Shown in pieces: positions 9,413-17,657 of a stretch of 64,000 bases of DNA (position 1 is the first letter of the stretch; every line of letters starts with the position of its first letter). The notes under the pieces are model-generated. The model worked only from the letters and a program-made list of their open reading frames with translations. It was not told where the DNA came from and did not search any database. The position numbers and the translations under genes are program-made. Origin of the DNA: Gemella haemolysans ATCC 10379 (GTDB lineage: Bacteria > Bacillota > Bacilli > Staphylococcales > Gemellaceae); the NCBI RefSeq assembly GCF_000173915.1, contig NZ_ACDZ02000008.1:186001-250000 (forward strand). Reading direction: 5' to 3'.

Positions 9413-10378
9413 CTAGTCCAATTTAATACGTGGGTCTACAATCGCCATGATAATATCACTTAATGTACTACCAAGCAGTGTTAAGAATCCAGAGAATAAC
9501 ATTAATGTTGTAACAACACTATAGTCTCTATCTTGAATACTTTGGTAGAATAGTTGTCCCATTCCTGGGTAACCGAAGATTGTTTCTACGAAGATACCAC
9601 CACTGAATAATCCAGTAATAGAGAATCCGAAGAATGCTGCGATTGGTAAAATAGAGTTTCTGAAGATGTGTCCTGAGTAAACTTTTTTAACTGGTACACC
9701 TTTAGAACGAGCTGTTTTTACATAATCACTTTGTTTCGCATCGATAACTTCATTACGTAAATATTGAACAGTTGATACTGTTGATAATAACGCTAAACAG
9801 ATACCTGGTAACACTAAGTGTTGTAGTTTGTCAATATAGTACGTGAATGTTCCTGGATCAAGGTTAACATCTACAGATCCACTTGTTGGGAACCATCCTA
9901 AACCAAAACCAAATAATGCGATCATGAATAAGTATAGTACAAATGATGGAATCGCTAGGAAGAAGAAATTATAAAAGTTTACGAATTTGTCGAATTTAGA
10001 ACCGTTATAACGTCCTGCATACATCCCCATAGGAATAGCGATCGCATACATGATTACCGCTGTAAATAATGACAGGTTGAATGTATTGAAAATTCTTTCT
10101 CCAAGAAGAGTTCCTACTGATTTACCAGTAGTATAACTTAATCCGAAATCCCCATGGATAAAGTTATTCAACCAATATAGGTATTGTTGATACCAAGGCT
10201 CATAGAATCCACTCGCTTGACGAATCGCTTCAATTTGCTCTTGAGAAATTTTTGGATTTTCTGCCAAACCACTGAATGGATCCCCAGGCATAAGTTTAGC
10301 TAGACCAAACACTAGTACACTAAGGATGAATAACTGTGGTATCATTACTAAAAATCGTTTTAAAACTACTTTCCACAT
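9413..10378 (-). CDS. oppB: Oligopeptide ABC transporter permease OppB
   Basis: 321-residue inner-membrane permease. Typical OppB/DppB N-terminus with the VFGLAKLMPGDPF motif (about 24-36), GDFGLSYTTGKSV (about 75-87) and an EAA loop (EVIDAKQSDYVKTARSKGVP, about 210-230). The end GSTLSDIIMAIVDPRIKLD is family-typical. Its ATG overlaps the oppF stop by one base (TAATG), indicating translational coupling. Confidence 0.93.
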   Translation of the reverse strand: MWKVVLKRFLVMIPQLFILSVLVFGLAKLMPGDPFSGLAENPKISQEQIEAIRQASGFYEPWYQQYLYWLNNFIHGDFGLSYTTGKSVGTLLGERIFNTFNLSLFTAVIMYAIAIPMGMYAGRYNGSKFDKFVNFYNFFFLAIPSFVLYLFMIALFGFGLGWFPTSGSVDVNLDPGTFTYYIDKLQHLVLPGICLALLSTVSTVQYLRNEVIDAKQSDYVKTARSKGVPVKKVYSGHIFRNSILPIAAFFGFSITGLFSGGIFVETIFGYPGMGQLFYQSIQDRDYSVVTTLMLFSGFLTLLGSTLSDIIMAIVDPRIKLD

Positions 10379-11310
10379 TACACTTCTCCTCCTTTCATTG
10401 CTACATAGTGTGTTTCTGTTAATTTCTTAAGTGGATACACTCTTCCATCTTTATCAAAATAATCATTATAATGTTTTTGATATTCTTCTTCTACAGCTTG
10501 TCTTATTTCTTTTACTTCTTTAGCTTTATCTAAGTTAGTACTTGGAATAGCCGCAATAAGACGTTTTGTATAAATGTGTTGTGGATTATTGTAAATATCT
10601 TCACGTGTTCCACGTTCTACGATACGACCACGGTACATGATATAAATATAATCACACATGTGCTTAACAACACCAAGGTCATGAGAAATGAATAGATAAC
10701 TTATATTAAAGTCTTTTTGAATTTTCTTCATGAAGTTTAGAACCTGTGCTTGAACCGAAAGGTCAAGAGCTGATACTGGTTCGTCAGCTACGATTAAACG
10801 AGGATTACATGCAATCGCACGCGCAACCCCGATACGTTGACGTTGTCCACCTGAGAATTCAAATGGATATTTGTACATAGCTTCTTCACCCATACCAACG
10901 ATGTTTAAAAGTTCTAAAACTCGTTTTCTTGTATCTTCTTCAGATAGGTTTTCAAAGTTACTAATAGGCTCTGCGATAATATCTATAATACGTTTCTTAG
11001 GATTTAGACTAGACATTGCATCTTGGAAAATCATTTGAACATCGCGATTATATTTTAATTTTTTACGAGCTGCTTTTTTAGTAACATCTTCTTCTTTATA
11101 GATAATTTGTCCATCAGTTGCTTTTTCTAAACCTAGAACAACCTTACCTACAGTAGTTTTTCCACTACCACTTTCTCCGATTAGCCCATACGTTTTCCCA
11201 GATTCTATCTCAATATCAACACCATCTACTGCGTAAACATGATCTTTAATTGTATTGAAAAATCCACCACGAATAGGATAATGCACTTTTAGATTTTCAA
11301 CTTTAAGCAT
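10378..11310 (-). CDS. oppF: Oligopeptide ABC transporter ATP-binding protein OppF
   Basis: I choose the ATG at 11310 ([12 protein letters not shown]), which follows GGGGAGGAG; an upstream in-frame start lies inside oppD. Walker A is GESGSGKTTVGK, the signature is FSGGQRQRIGVARA and Walker B is RLIVADEP, with a following D-loop SALD and H-loop SHD. The C-terminal oligo_HPY extension (IYNNPQHIYTKRL) identifies a peptide-type transporter ATPase. Start overlaps the oppD stop by 8 bases. Confidence 0.93.
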   Translation of the reverse strand: MLKVENLKVHYPIRGGFFNTIKDHVYAVDGVDIEIESGKTYGLIGESGSGKTTVGKVVLGLEKATDGQIIYKEEDVTKKAARKKLKYNRDVQMIFQDAMSSLNPKKRIIDIIAEPISNFENLSEEDTRKRVLELLNIVGMGEEAMYKYPFEFSGGQRQRIGVARAIACNPRLIVADEPVSALDLSVQAQVLNFMKKIQKDFNISYLFISHDLGVVKHMCDYIYIMYRGRIVERGTREDIYNNPQHIYTKRLIAAIPSTNLDKAKEVKEIRQAVEEEYQKHYNDYFDKDGRVYPLKKLTETHYVAMKGGEV

Positions 11311-12307
11311 TGTTCTCCTCCCCTTCAAATTCAAAGTTTCTATGACATGTACAACGTACATGGTGTCCTTCTTCTACTTCATGTAGAGTCGGATTATGTT
11401 CATGATGTTCATCTTTAACCCAAGGAATACGATTTGCAAAACGACATCCTTGTCTGTCTAGAGTTTTTAAAGATGGAACCATCCCTTGAATAACGTAAAG
11501 ATCATCACTAGCATCTTCATCATCAAGTTGAGGAATACTACGTAATAAACTACGAGTGTAAGGGTGTTGAGGGTTTTTAAAGATTTGCTCTGAAGTTCCG
11601 ATTTCTACTACTTCACCGGCATACAATACAGCTACTCTATCAGCCATCTCAGCAACTACCCCAAGGTCGTGCGTAATTAGGATAATACCAGCTTGCATCT
11701 CTGCTTGAAGCCCTTTAATAAGGTCTAAGATTTGCGCTTGGATCGTCACATCTAGAGCTGTTGTTGGTTCATCTGCGATAAGTACACTTGGTTTACAACT
11801 CATCGCCATAGCTATCATTACACGTTGACGCATACCACCAGATAATTCGTGTGGATATTGTTTTGCACAACGCTCAGGATTTGGAATACCAACTTGTGTT
11901 AATAATTCAATAACACGTTTTTGTCTTTCTTCTGCACTTAGTTCTGTATGATAAATTAGTGCCTCTTCGATTTGTTTCCCAATTCTGTGTAGCGGGTTTA
12001 ATGAAGAAAGCGGATCTTGGAAGATCATCCCAATATCTTTTGTTCTAATTTTATTCATTTCATCTTCTGTTAAATCTAGTATATTTTTTCCGTTAAAAAT
12101 AATTTCTCCAGTAGACTTCGTTAGATTTTCATTATGAAGACGCATAATAGTTGTCGCTAATGTAGACTTACCACAACCACTCTCTCCTACGATAGCTAAT
12201 ACTTCGTTTTTATATAGGTCCAAACTAACTTTATCAACAGCGTTAAAGTAATCATCTTTGATTCTAAATGCTGTCTCTAGATTTTTAATCTCTAATAGTT
12301 TTTCCAT
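11303..12307 (-). CDS. oppD: Oligopeptide ABC transporter ATP-binding protein OppD
   Basis: The start at 12307 ([14 protein letters not shown]) has AAGGAG at proper spacing; the longer reading adds eight residues without support. Walker [12 protein letters not shown], signature [12 protein letters not shown], Walker [14 protein letters not shown]-loop THD. The C-terminal oligo_HPY region has clustered Cys/His ([10 protein letters not shown] ... HHVRCTCHR), which fits the [4Fe-4S]-like site seen in some OppD/DppD proteins. First gene of the operon; energises peptide import with OppF. Confidence 0.93.
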   Translation of the reverse strand: MEKLLEIKNLETAFRIKDDYFNAVDKVSLDLYKNEVLAIVGESGCGKSTLATTIMRLHNENLTKSTGEIIFNGKNILDLTEDEMNKIRTKDIGMIFQDPLSSLNPLHRIGKQIEEALIYHTELSAEERQKRVIELLTQVGIPNPERCAKQYPHELSGGMRQRVMIAMAMSCKPSVLIADEPTTALDVTIQAQILDLIKGLQAEMQAGIILITHDLGVVAEMADRVAVLYAGEVVEIGTSEQIFKNPQHPYTRSLLRSIPQLDDEDASDDLYVIQGMVPSLKTLDRQGCRFANRIPWVKDEHHEHNPTLHEVEEGHHVRCTCHRNFEFEGEENNA

Positions 12308-12331
12308 TCGCCTATCTCCTTCCAATAACAT

Positions 12332-12678
12332 TCGTCAATAAATTAATACAATTTTAAACTTTATTTCATTTATTTTCATTTTTATCTTGTTTTATTAAAC
12401 ATTACAACTTATTTTGTGAATAATAATTTTTTTCATAAGTCATAACTTTTTAAAAAACTACATAATACTATATTATAAAATTTTTAGAAAAAAAGCAATA
12501 AAAAAACAAAAATTTAGCGTAAAAAAACTAGAATTTTCTGAATATTTACAGAAAAGGCTTTCGTTTTCACATGTAAAACTCGTTTTATTTTTCCACTATT
12601 TTTATAGAAGAAAAAACTAAGGTCAACTTAAAAATCTATCACGTAGATAAATTTTTTACAAGTTATCCTCAGTTTTTA
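12332..12678. other. Intergenic region between oppD and walJ
   Basis: No ORF supported. Inverted repeats near 12530-12556 and 12633-12649 lie downstream of walJ and are followed by T tracts on the minus strand, so they probably end the walJ transcript. A TATAAT-like -10 near 12470 on the minus strand may serve oppD. Confidence 0.4.
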
Positions 12679-13494
12679 TTATATTTCTATTATCTTAGTC
12701 GGAATTACTGGATCAGTATCCATTATAACTATTTTATCATTACAATCAATAGTTTTATCAACTTCTAAAACACAATCTATATCCTTGTGTTTAAGAGTCA
12801 TGTCCGCTGCCATACGGGCTAGCTCCTTCGTATTATTTTGCTCACTTAGGTGGGCTAAAAAGACATTTTTCGTATTGTCTCCTACTATTTTCGTTAAATA
12901 ATTTGCAGAGTCTGTATTAGATAGGTGACCCATATCTGATAGTATACGTTGTTTAGTTGACCACGGATAAGGTCCACTAAGCAGAACATTCTCCTCATGA
13001 TTACTTTCATAAACAATCGTATGAGAGTCCTTCACATAATCAATCATCTTATCAGATACATAGCCCGTATCTGTAAGAATACTAACCCTTTTCCCTTCAC
13101 ACTCAAAAGTATAAAACTGTGGATTAATCGCATCATGACTAACTCCAAAACTATTAACAACTACATCACCAAAAATTTTGCTTTCCTCTTTTTCAAAATT
13201 AAACTTAAGATCCGAACTGATTTCACCACATTTCGTCATATTTTGCCAAGTAAGAGCGTTGGCATATACAGGAATATTGTACTTTCTTGCCAGTACCCCT
13301 ACTCCTTTAATATGGTCAATATGCTCATGCGTTACAAAAATCGCATTTATATCTTTAATATCTCGCTCAATTTGCGCTAAGTTCTCTACTACTTTTTTCC
13401 CAGTCAGTCCAGCATCTACCAAACATCTAAAATTATTATGCTCGATATAGATACTATTCCCACTACTACTGCTGGCTAATACCGATAATTTCAA
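12679..13494 (-). CDS. walJ: MBL-fold metallohydrolase WalJ (YycJ/VicX)
   Basis: 271-residue metallo-beta-lactamase-fold protein of the YycJ type. The metal motif THEHIDHIKG lies near residues 56-65, with further ligands in the ILTDTGYVSD and FLAHLSEQNN regions, and an N-terminal SVLASSSSGNS. The start is TTG at 13494, with GGAGG five bases upstream. YycJ proteins are 5'-3' exonuclease-like enzymes implicated in DNA mismatch repair and are normally encoded at the end of the wal operon. Here it is alone, about 18 kb from walRKHI. Confidence 0.88.
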   Translation of the reverse strand: MKLSVLASSSSGNSIYIEHNNFRCLVDAGLTGKKVVENLAQIERDIKDINAIFVTHEHIDHIKGVGVLARKYNIPVYANALTWQNMTKCGEISSDLKFNFEKEESKIFGDVVVNSFGVSHDAINPQFYTFECEGKRVSILTDTGYVSDKMIDYVKDSHTIVYESNHEENVLLSGPYPWSTKQRILSDMGHLSNTDSANYLTKIVGDNTKNVFLAHLSEQNNTKELARMAADMTLKHKDIDCVLEVDKTIDCNDKIVIMDTDPVIPTKIIEI

Positions 13495-13666
13495 ATTGCA
13501 CCTCCATATCTAACTATGTACTGCTACATTATATCACTTTTTTAAAAAATTTTTAAGATAAAAATACTTTAGCATGTATAAAGTTTGTTTTCTATAGTTA
13601 CTATATATATTTTTCTATAAAGACTCTAGTTCATGGAAAAAATCATTCCTACTATCTAAAAAAATG

Positions 13667-13838
13667 GGAGTAACTCGAAAATTACAATTTCAAAGAAATC
13701 GATTTTATCGAGTCACTCCCTTCAAAGTTTATTAGATATCTATAAAGTTTTTATAAAACAAATTTAAATATCAACAAACCACTACATCTGTGAATTCCTA
13801 TATAAATTTTTTATAATTTAGGATTCTAAGCCGGTTCT
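13667..13838. repeat. Intergenic repeat element, copy A
   Basis: Begins with an imperfect 13-bp inverted repeat (13667-13679/13708-13720, one mismatch). It continues through a block containing TTTATTAGATATCTA and ATATCAA, and ends near AGGATTCTAAGCC. The 36710-36885 copy matches it along its whole length; shorter relatives lie at 59327 and 5927. It has no coding capacity. Confidence 0.7.
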
Positions 13839-13860
13839 ATTTTTAAAAAATTTTTATCTA

Positions 13861-15243
13861 CTATTCTTTTGCTGATAAAGCAGCCATAGTTATATAGTTA
13901 TACGGCTTGTTAAAATGCGGTAAGAAGAAAATATCTGTAAGAGCAAGTTTTTCAATAGTTACTTTCTCCTGGATGGCTAATGAGAATAAATGAATTCCCA
14001 TTGAAATATCTTCTTTAGATGCAATCTGAGCCCCTAAAATTACACGACTATCTTTATCGTATACTATTTTAATTTTTACTTCATGGTTATCATGTTCTAT
14101 AAATTCTGGTTTTTGCAAGTCTGTATATTCTGTCACAGCTGCATTATAACCAAATCGTTTTGCTTTTTCTAACGTTAAACCAGTAGATACCATTTTCAGG
14201 TCATAGATACAAATACCATTCGAACCTTGAACACCAGCTGATTCGACTACATCTCCATCACCTCCAGCATTTAAAGCTGCAACTAATCCAGTACGAACTG
14301 CATTAGATGCTAAGGCAATATAGTTTGTATCACCAACTGCATTGTCATATACAGTTGCACAATCTCCAATAGCATATACATCTTTTATGCTTGTTTCTTG
14401 TTTTTTATTAACTAAGAATGCTCCATTACGGAATAATTCAATTTTGCCATCACCTAATGCAGTATTTGGACGGAAACCTACAGCTAATACAACCATATCT
14501 ACATCAAATGTTTCCTTATCAGTAATTAATCTTTCAACTTTTTCATTACCTTCAATGGCTTCTACTTTTTGTCCAAACGCTAATTTAATACCATGATCTT
14601 CTAGATTTTTCTTCATTAAATTAGAAAATTCAGTGTCATAATATCCAGCAAGACATGTATCTACTATATCTACTAAAGTTACTTCTTTTCCTAAACGTTC
14701 AAATGCTTCTGCAAGTTCTACACCAATATATCCTGCACCTACCACTGCTACACGTTTGATATCTGGATTAGCATTAAGTTTATTAATTACCTCTTCAGAG
14801 TTTTGGTATAACTTAACAAATTGTAAATTCTCTAGTGTAGCTTTAAACTCTCTGTTCCCTGGCACAATTTCTGCTCCTTTAATTGGAGGTAAGATAGGTG
14901 TCGATCCAGTCGCAAATATTAGTTTATCATAACTTTCAACGTGTTTTGTTTTTCCGTCCAATAGTACGTGTACTTCTTTTTTATCATAGTCAACAGACTC
15001 AACAGGAGAATTCATATATACTTTGGCTCCTGCTTCTTCTAAAGACTCTTTACTAGCATAAAATAATCCTTCTGGACCTGAAATTTGCTTTCCAATCCAT
15101 AAAGCCATTCCGCATCCTAAAAATGAAATATTTGAGTTTTGGTCAAAAACTACCACTTCATTTTTATCACCATATGTTGCTAAAATTTTATTAACACATG
15201 CTGTTCCTGCATGGTTTGCTCCAACTACTACAATTTTACTCAT
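13861..15243 (-). CDS. nox: NADH oxidase / CoA-disulfide reductase-type FAD oxidoreductase
   Basis: 460 residues, two-dinucleotide-binding-domain flavoprotein. The FAD site is [13 protein letters not shown] (residues 5-17) and the redox Cys is C44 in [10 protein letters not shown]. The NADH site is [17 protein letters not shown] (about 165-181), and the second FAD motif [10 protein letters not shown] lies near 290. The single active Cys and length fit water-forming NADH oxidase (Nox) of lactic bacteria, which regenerates NAD and removes oxygen; a CoA-disulfide reductase cannot be excluded. A near-consensus Fur/PerR-type box lies directly upstream. Confidence 0.87.
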   Translation of the reverse strand: MSKIVVVGANHAGTACVNKILATYGDKNEVVVFDQNSNISFLGCGMALWIGKQISGPEGLFYASKESLEEAGAKVYMNSPVESVDYDKKEVHVLLDGKTKHVESYDKLIFATGSTPILPPIKGAEIVPGNREFKATLENLQFVKLYQNSEEVINKLNANPDIKRVAVVGAGYIGVELAEAFERLGKEVTLVDIVDTCLAGYYDTEFSNLMKKNLEDHGIKLAFGQKVEAIEGNEKVERLITDKETFDVDMVVLAVGFRPNTALGDGKIELFRNGAFLVNKKQETSIKDVYAIGDCATVYDNAVGDTNYIALASNAVRTGLVAALNAGGDGDVVESAGVQGSNGICIYDLKMVSTGLTLEKAKRFGYNAAVTEYTDLQKPEFIEHDNHEVKIKIVYDKDSRVILGAQIASKEDISMGIHLFSLAIQEKVTIEKLALTDIFFLPHFNKPYNYITMAALSAKE

Positions 15244-15270
15244 TTGTTCATACCTCTTTTCTTTATTTTA

Positions 15271-15285
15271 TGACAATAATTATCA
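15271..15285. promoter_or_regulatory. Fur/PerR-type 7-1-7 box upstream of nox
   Basis: TGACAATAATTATCA differs from the Bacillus consensus TGATAATnATTATCA at one base. It lies 27-42 bases before the nox start, a position suited to repression. Confidence 0.6.
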
Positions 15286-15582
15286 CTATCAATATTTTAT
15301 AATAAATAATAAGAAATATCAATAAATATATCATTAAAAAAGTAATAAATTTAACTAATTCAATCTGTTTTAAAATTCACAATATCACTGTTTTAATAAG
15401 AAAAAATAATGAAAATGCTATTCTCTAGACAAATTTTTTTGAAAATATATATTGTATCAAACTTGCTGAAACATCTGTTGCAATAATATAGATTTCATTC
15501 AAGAAACTACACCCTATTATAGAATTATCATTATTTTAAAAGAATTTTCTGATAATTTTTTATCTTTTTAAAAAAATAACTA

Positions 15583-15611
15583 TTGATTTTCCTGATAATA
15601 ATGTGTATAAT
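15583..15611 (+). promoter_or_regulatory. Promoter of the trp leader and trpB
   Basis: TTGATT at 15583-15588, 17-base spacer, TATAAT at 15606-15611. Confidence 0.8.
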
Positions 15612-15643
15612 AAAAACAACAAAACGAGAAGGAGGAACTACAA

Positions 15644-15691
15644 ATGAAACAAACAACAACTTTAAACTCTTGGCAAAACTGGCGTAGATAA
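15644..15691 (+). CDS. Trp leader peptide of an attenuator
   Basis: A 15-residue ORF, MKQTTTLNSWQNWRR, with a strong AGAAGGAGG site 7-10 bases upstream. It has two Trp codons (15671-15673 and 15680-15682) in its last six residues. It sits between the promoter and an intrinsic terminator that precedes trpB, the classic layout of ribosome-mediated attenuation. The ribosome would stall on the Trp codons when charged tRNA-Trp is scarce. The peptide itself needs no function. Ordinary gene finders miss it because of its size. Confidence 0.8.
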   Translation: MKQTTTLNSWQNWRR

Positions 15692-15692
15692 T

Positions 15693-15820
15693 GTTGTGTG
15701 TATGTTTTTATGACGTAGACGCAACTTTAGTGTACTCTAAAAAGTGTCTATGTCGGCTGTAGAAAGATCGTTTTAAATTTCGCAAAAGGGCCGTATAGAA
15801 TTCTATACGGTCTTTTCTTT
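15693..15820 (+). promoter_or_regulatory. Transcription attenuator (Trp-responsive) of trpB
   Basis: Hand folding shows five segments: 1 (15693-15703), 2 (15712-15725), 3 (about 15741-15758), 4 (15789-15798) and 5 (15803-15812). 4:5 is a 10-bp intrinsic terminator with loop AATT followed by TTTTCTTTTT. 3:4 pairing (15748-15758 with 15789-15798) would destroy it. 1:2 and 2:3 are mutually exclusive. A ribosome stalled at the second Trp codon would leave segment 1 free, favouring 1:2 and 3:4 (read-through). One at the stop codon would mask segment 1, favouring 2:3 and 4:5 (termination). The pairings are seen; the switching order is inferred. Confidence 0.7.
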
Positions 15821-15881
15821 TTAGGGTAAAATAAAAAAATTATACAAATCTTATAAACAATTCGAAAGGAAATAAACAATT

Positions 15882-17090
15882 ATGACAAACTTAGAAAATA
15901 ACTTAAACAACTTAAAAGGATACTTTGGAGAATTTGGGGGAAGCTTCGTACCTGAAGTTGTTCAAAAAGCTCTTGACGAACTGGAAGCAGCTTATGATAA
16001 ATATAAAGATGATGAAGAATTTTTAGCAGAGTATGCTCATTACTTAAAAGATTACTCGGGACGTGAAACTCCACTATACTACGCTGAAACTTTAACAAAC
16101 CACCTTGGAGGAGCAAAAATCTACCTTAAACGTGAAGATTTAAATCACCTTGGGGCGCACAAACTTAACAACGTTATTGGACAGATTTTACTTGCAAAAC
16201 GTATGGGTAAAAAGAAAGTTATCGCTGAAACTGGAGCAGGTCAGCACGGTGTAGCTACGGCTGCTGCCGCTGCAAAATTTGGTATGGAATGTGAAATCTA
16301 CATGGGGGCTCTTGATGTAGAAAGACAAAGATTAAATGTATTTAGAATGGAAATGCTTGGAGCAAAAGTTCACGCAGCTCAAGAAGGAGAAAAAACTCTT
16401 AAAGAAGCTGTTGACGCTGCATTCAAAGCATGGATTGAAAACATCGACGATACTTTCTACGTACTAGGATCAGCAGTAGGACCTCACCCATACCCAACTA
16501 TTGTAAAAGACTTCCAAAAAGTTATCAGTCAAGAAGCAAAACGTCAAATCCTAGAAAAAGAAGGACGTCTACCTGACTTAGTAGTAGCCTGTGTAGGAGG
16601 AGGATCTAATGCAATCGGTGCTTTTGCTGAGTTCATCCCTCATGAAGAAGTAGCATTACTAGGTGTTGAAGCTGCTGGTCGTGGTCTAGATACAGATCGT
16701 CACGCAGCAACACTAACACTTGGTACTGTGGGGGTTGTTGATGGTATGAAAACTTACGCATTATTCAACGAAGATGGTTCAGTAAAACCTGTTTACTCAA
16801 TCTCTCCAGGATTAGACTATCCAGGAATCGGGCCTGAGCACTCATTCCTAAAAGATGCAAAACGTGCTGAATACGTAAGTGCAACTGATGATGAAGCTGT
16901 TGATGCTTTACTTCTATTAACTAGAACAGAAGGAATTATCCCAGCAATCGAAAGTTCACACGCCCTTGCAGAAGTGATTAAACGTGCTCCAAAACTAGAT
17001 AAAGATAAAGTAATTATCGTTAACGTATCTGGACGTGGAGACAAGGATGTAGCCGCAATTGCAGACTACTTAGAAAATAGAAATAAATAA
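15882..17090 (+). CDS. trpB: Tryptophan synthase beta chain, stand-alone
   Basis: 402 residues, a full-length fold-type II PLP enzyme. The PLP lysine is K94 in HLGAHKLNN, the catalytic Glu is E116 in AETGAGQHG, the phosphate-binding loop is GGGSNAIG and the C-terminal Ser is in NVSGRGDKD. It makes Trp from Ser and indole. No trpA or other trp gene lies beside it: upstream is only its leader and downstream a toxin locus and a permease. So it probably works on free indole (salvage), unless trpA is elsewhere. Regulated by the upstream Trp attenuator. Confidence 0.93.
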   Translation: MTNLENNLNNLKGYFGEFGGSFVPEVVQKALDELEAAYDKYKDDEEFLAEYAHYLKDYSGRETPLYYAETLTNHLGGAKIYLKREDLNHLGAHKLNNVIGQILLAKRMGKKKVIAETGAGQHGVATAAAAAKFGMECEIYMGALDVERQRLNVFRMEMLGAKVHAAQEGEKTLKEAVDAAFKAWIENIDDTFYVLGSAVGPHPYPTIVKDFQKVISQEAKRQILEKEGRLPDLVVACVGGGSNAIGAFAEFIPHEEVALLGVEAAGRGLDTDRHAATLTLGTVGVVDGMKTYALFNEDGSVKPVYSISPGLDYPGIGPEHSFLKDAKRAEYVSATDDEAVDALLLLTRTEGIIPAIESSHALAEVIKRAPKLDKDKVIIVNVSGRGDKDVAAIADYLENRNK

Positions 17091-17133
17091 TATAAAAACA
17101 TCGCATACTAGGTTTTCTAATATGCGATGTTTT
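17082..17133. repeat. 51-bp direct repeat, left copy (contains trpB terminator)
   Basis: Spans the last codons and stop of trpB plus its terminator hairpin (ACATCGCATA / TATGCGATGT, then seven T). The copy at 17601-17651 is identical except for one base in the loop. Confidence 0.9.
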
Positions 17134-17137
17134 TTTC
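17099..17137 (+). terminator. Terminator of trpB
   Basis: Stem of at least 10 bp (ACATCGCATA with TATGCGATGT) followed by T7. Confidence 0.9.
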
Positions 17138-17227
17138 AAAAATTACACCTTTATATCATTAAATTTATGAGTAAAAATTACTATAATTAACAAGTTAAAA
17201 ACACTGATATATCAGCCCTGTAAATAG

Positions 17228-17256
17228 TTGATTGTCTATATTTAATTTGATATAAT
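17228..17256 (+). promoter_or_regulatory. Promoter of the holin-like toxin locus
   Basis: TTGATT at 17228-17233 and TATAAT at 17251-17256, spacer 17 bases. The transcript would have a roughly 115-base leader before the toxin start. Confidence 0.75.
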
Positions 17257-17337
17257 CAAAGTCGGAGAGAGAAGTTAGGGAGTATAATAACTTCTGATAA
17301 AGATGGTGGCTACTTTAATTTGAAAGGGGATGGTGCT

Positions 17338-17418
17338 ATGTCCGCATACACTAAAATCTGGAAGAAAGGAGTAGCAAGTTGTCACCTTACGAAGTGGTAC
17401 AAACTATTATCGGTATAA
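17338..17418 (+). CDS. Small ORF overlapping the toxin start
   Basis: A 26-codon ORF (MSAYTKIWKKGVASCHLTKW...) starting after GGGGATGGTGCT and running into the toxin gene in another frame. It may be translated to open the leader and couple toxin translation. No homology is recognised, and it may be only leader sequence. Confidence 0.3.
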   Translation: MSAYTKIWKKGVASCHLTKWYKLLSV

Positions 17419-17483
17419 ATCTATTGATTGTAACAATAGTTGGAGTGTGCTTAACAGCGTTCAAAAATGACAATAAAAAATAA
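17379..17483 (+). CDS. Putative holin-like toxin, probable type I toxin
   Basis: A 34-residue ORF starting with TTG, with AAAGGAG seven bases upstream. It encodes MSPYEVVQTI, one hydrophobic helix (about residues 9-27) and a charged tail KNDNKK. This matches the putative holin-like toxin family (Hol-Tox) of Firmicutes: short N-terminus with YE, a single transmembrane helix and a lysine-rich end. Such peptides depolarise the membrane and are controlled by an antisense RNA. It has its own promoter and terminator. The antitoxin RNA is not directly visible. Confidence 0.7.
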   Translation: MSPYEVVQTIIGINLLIVTIVGVCLTAFKNDNKK

Positions 17484-17520
17484 CCATCTTTAACTTTAGC
17501 GGGTTAGATGGTTATTTTTA
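17481..17520 (+). terminator. Terminator of the toxin mRNA
   Basis: 9-bp perfect stem 17481-17489/17506-17514 followed by ATTTTTA; the stem overlaps the stop codon. A second G/C-richer hairpin lies at about 17532-17565 with a T-rich tail. Confidence 0.8.
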
Positions 17521-17600
17521 TAACTAACTAATTGAGCTGCCGTCTTTAAAACGGCTCTCTCTTTTATAACTTTATTTTAACATAAATATATATGAAACAC

Positions 17601-17651
17601 AATAAATAATATAAAAACATCGCATACTAGCTTTTCTAATATGCGATGTTT
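17601..17651. repeat. 51-bp direct repeat, right copy
   Basis: Repeats the 3' end of trpB, its stop codon and terminator from 17082-17133 with one change (C for G in the loop). Here it lies just past the stop of the permease gene on the other strand and can serve as that gene's terminator. Confidence 0.9.
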
Positions 17652-17657
17652 CTTTTA

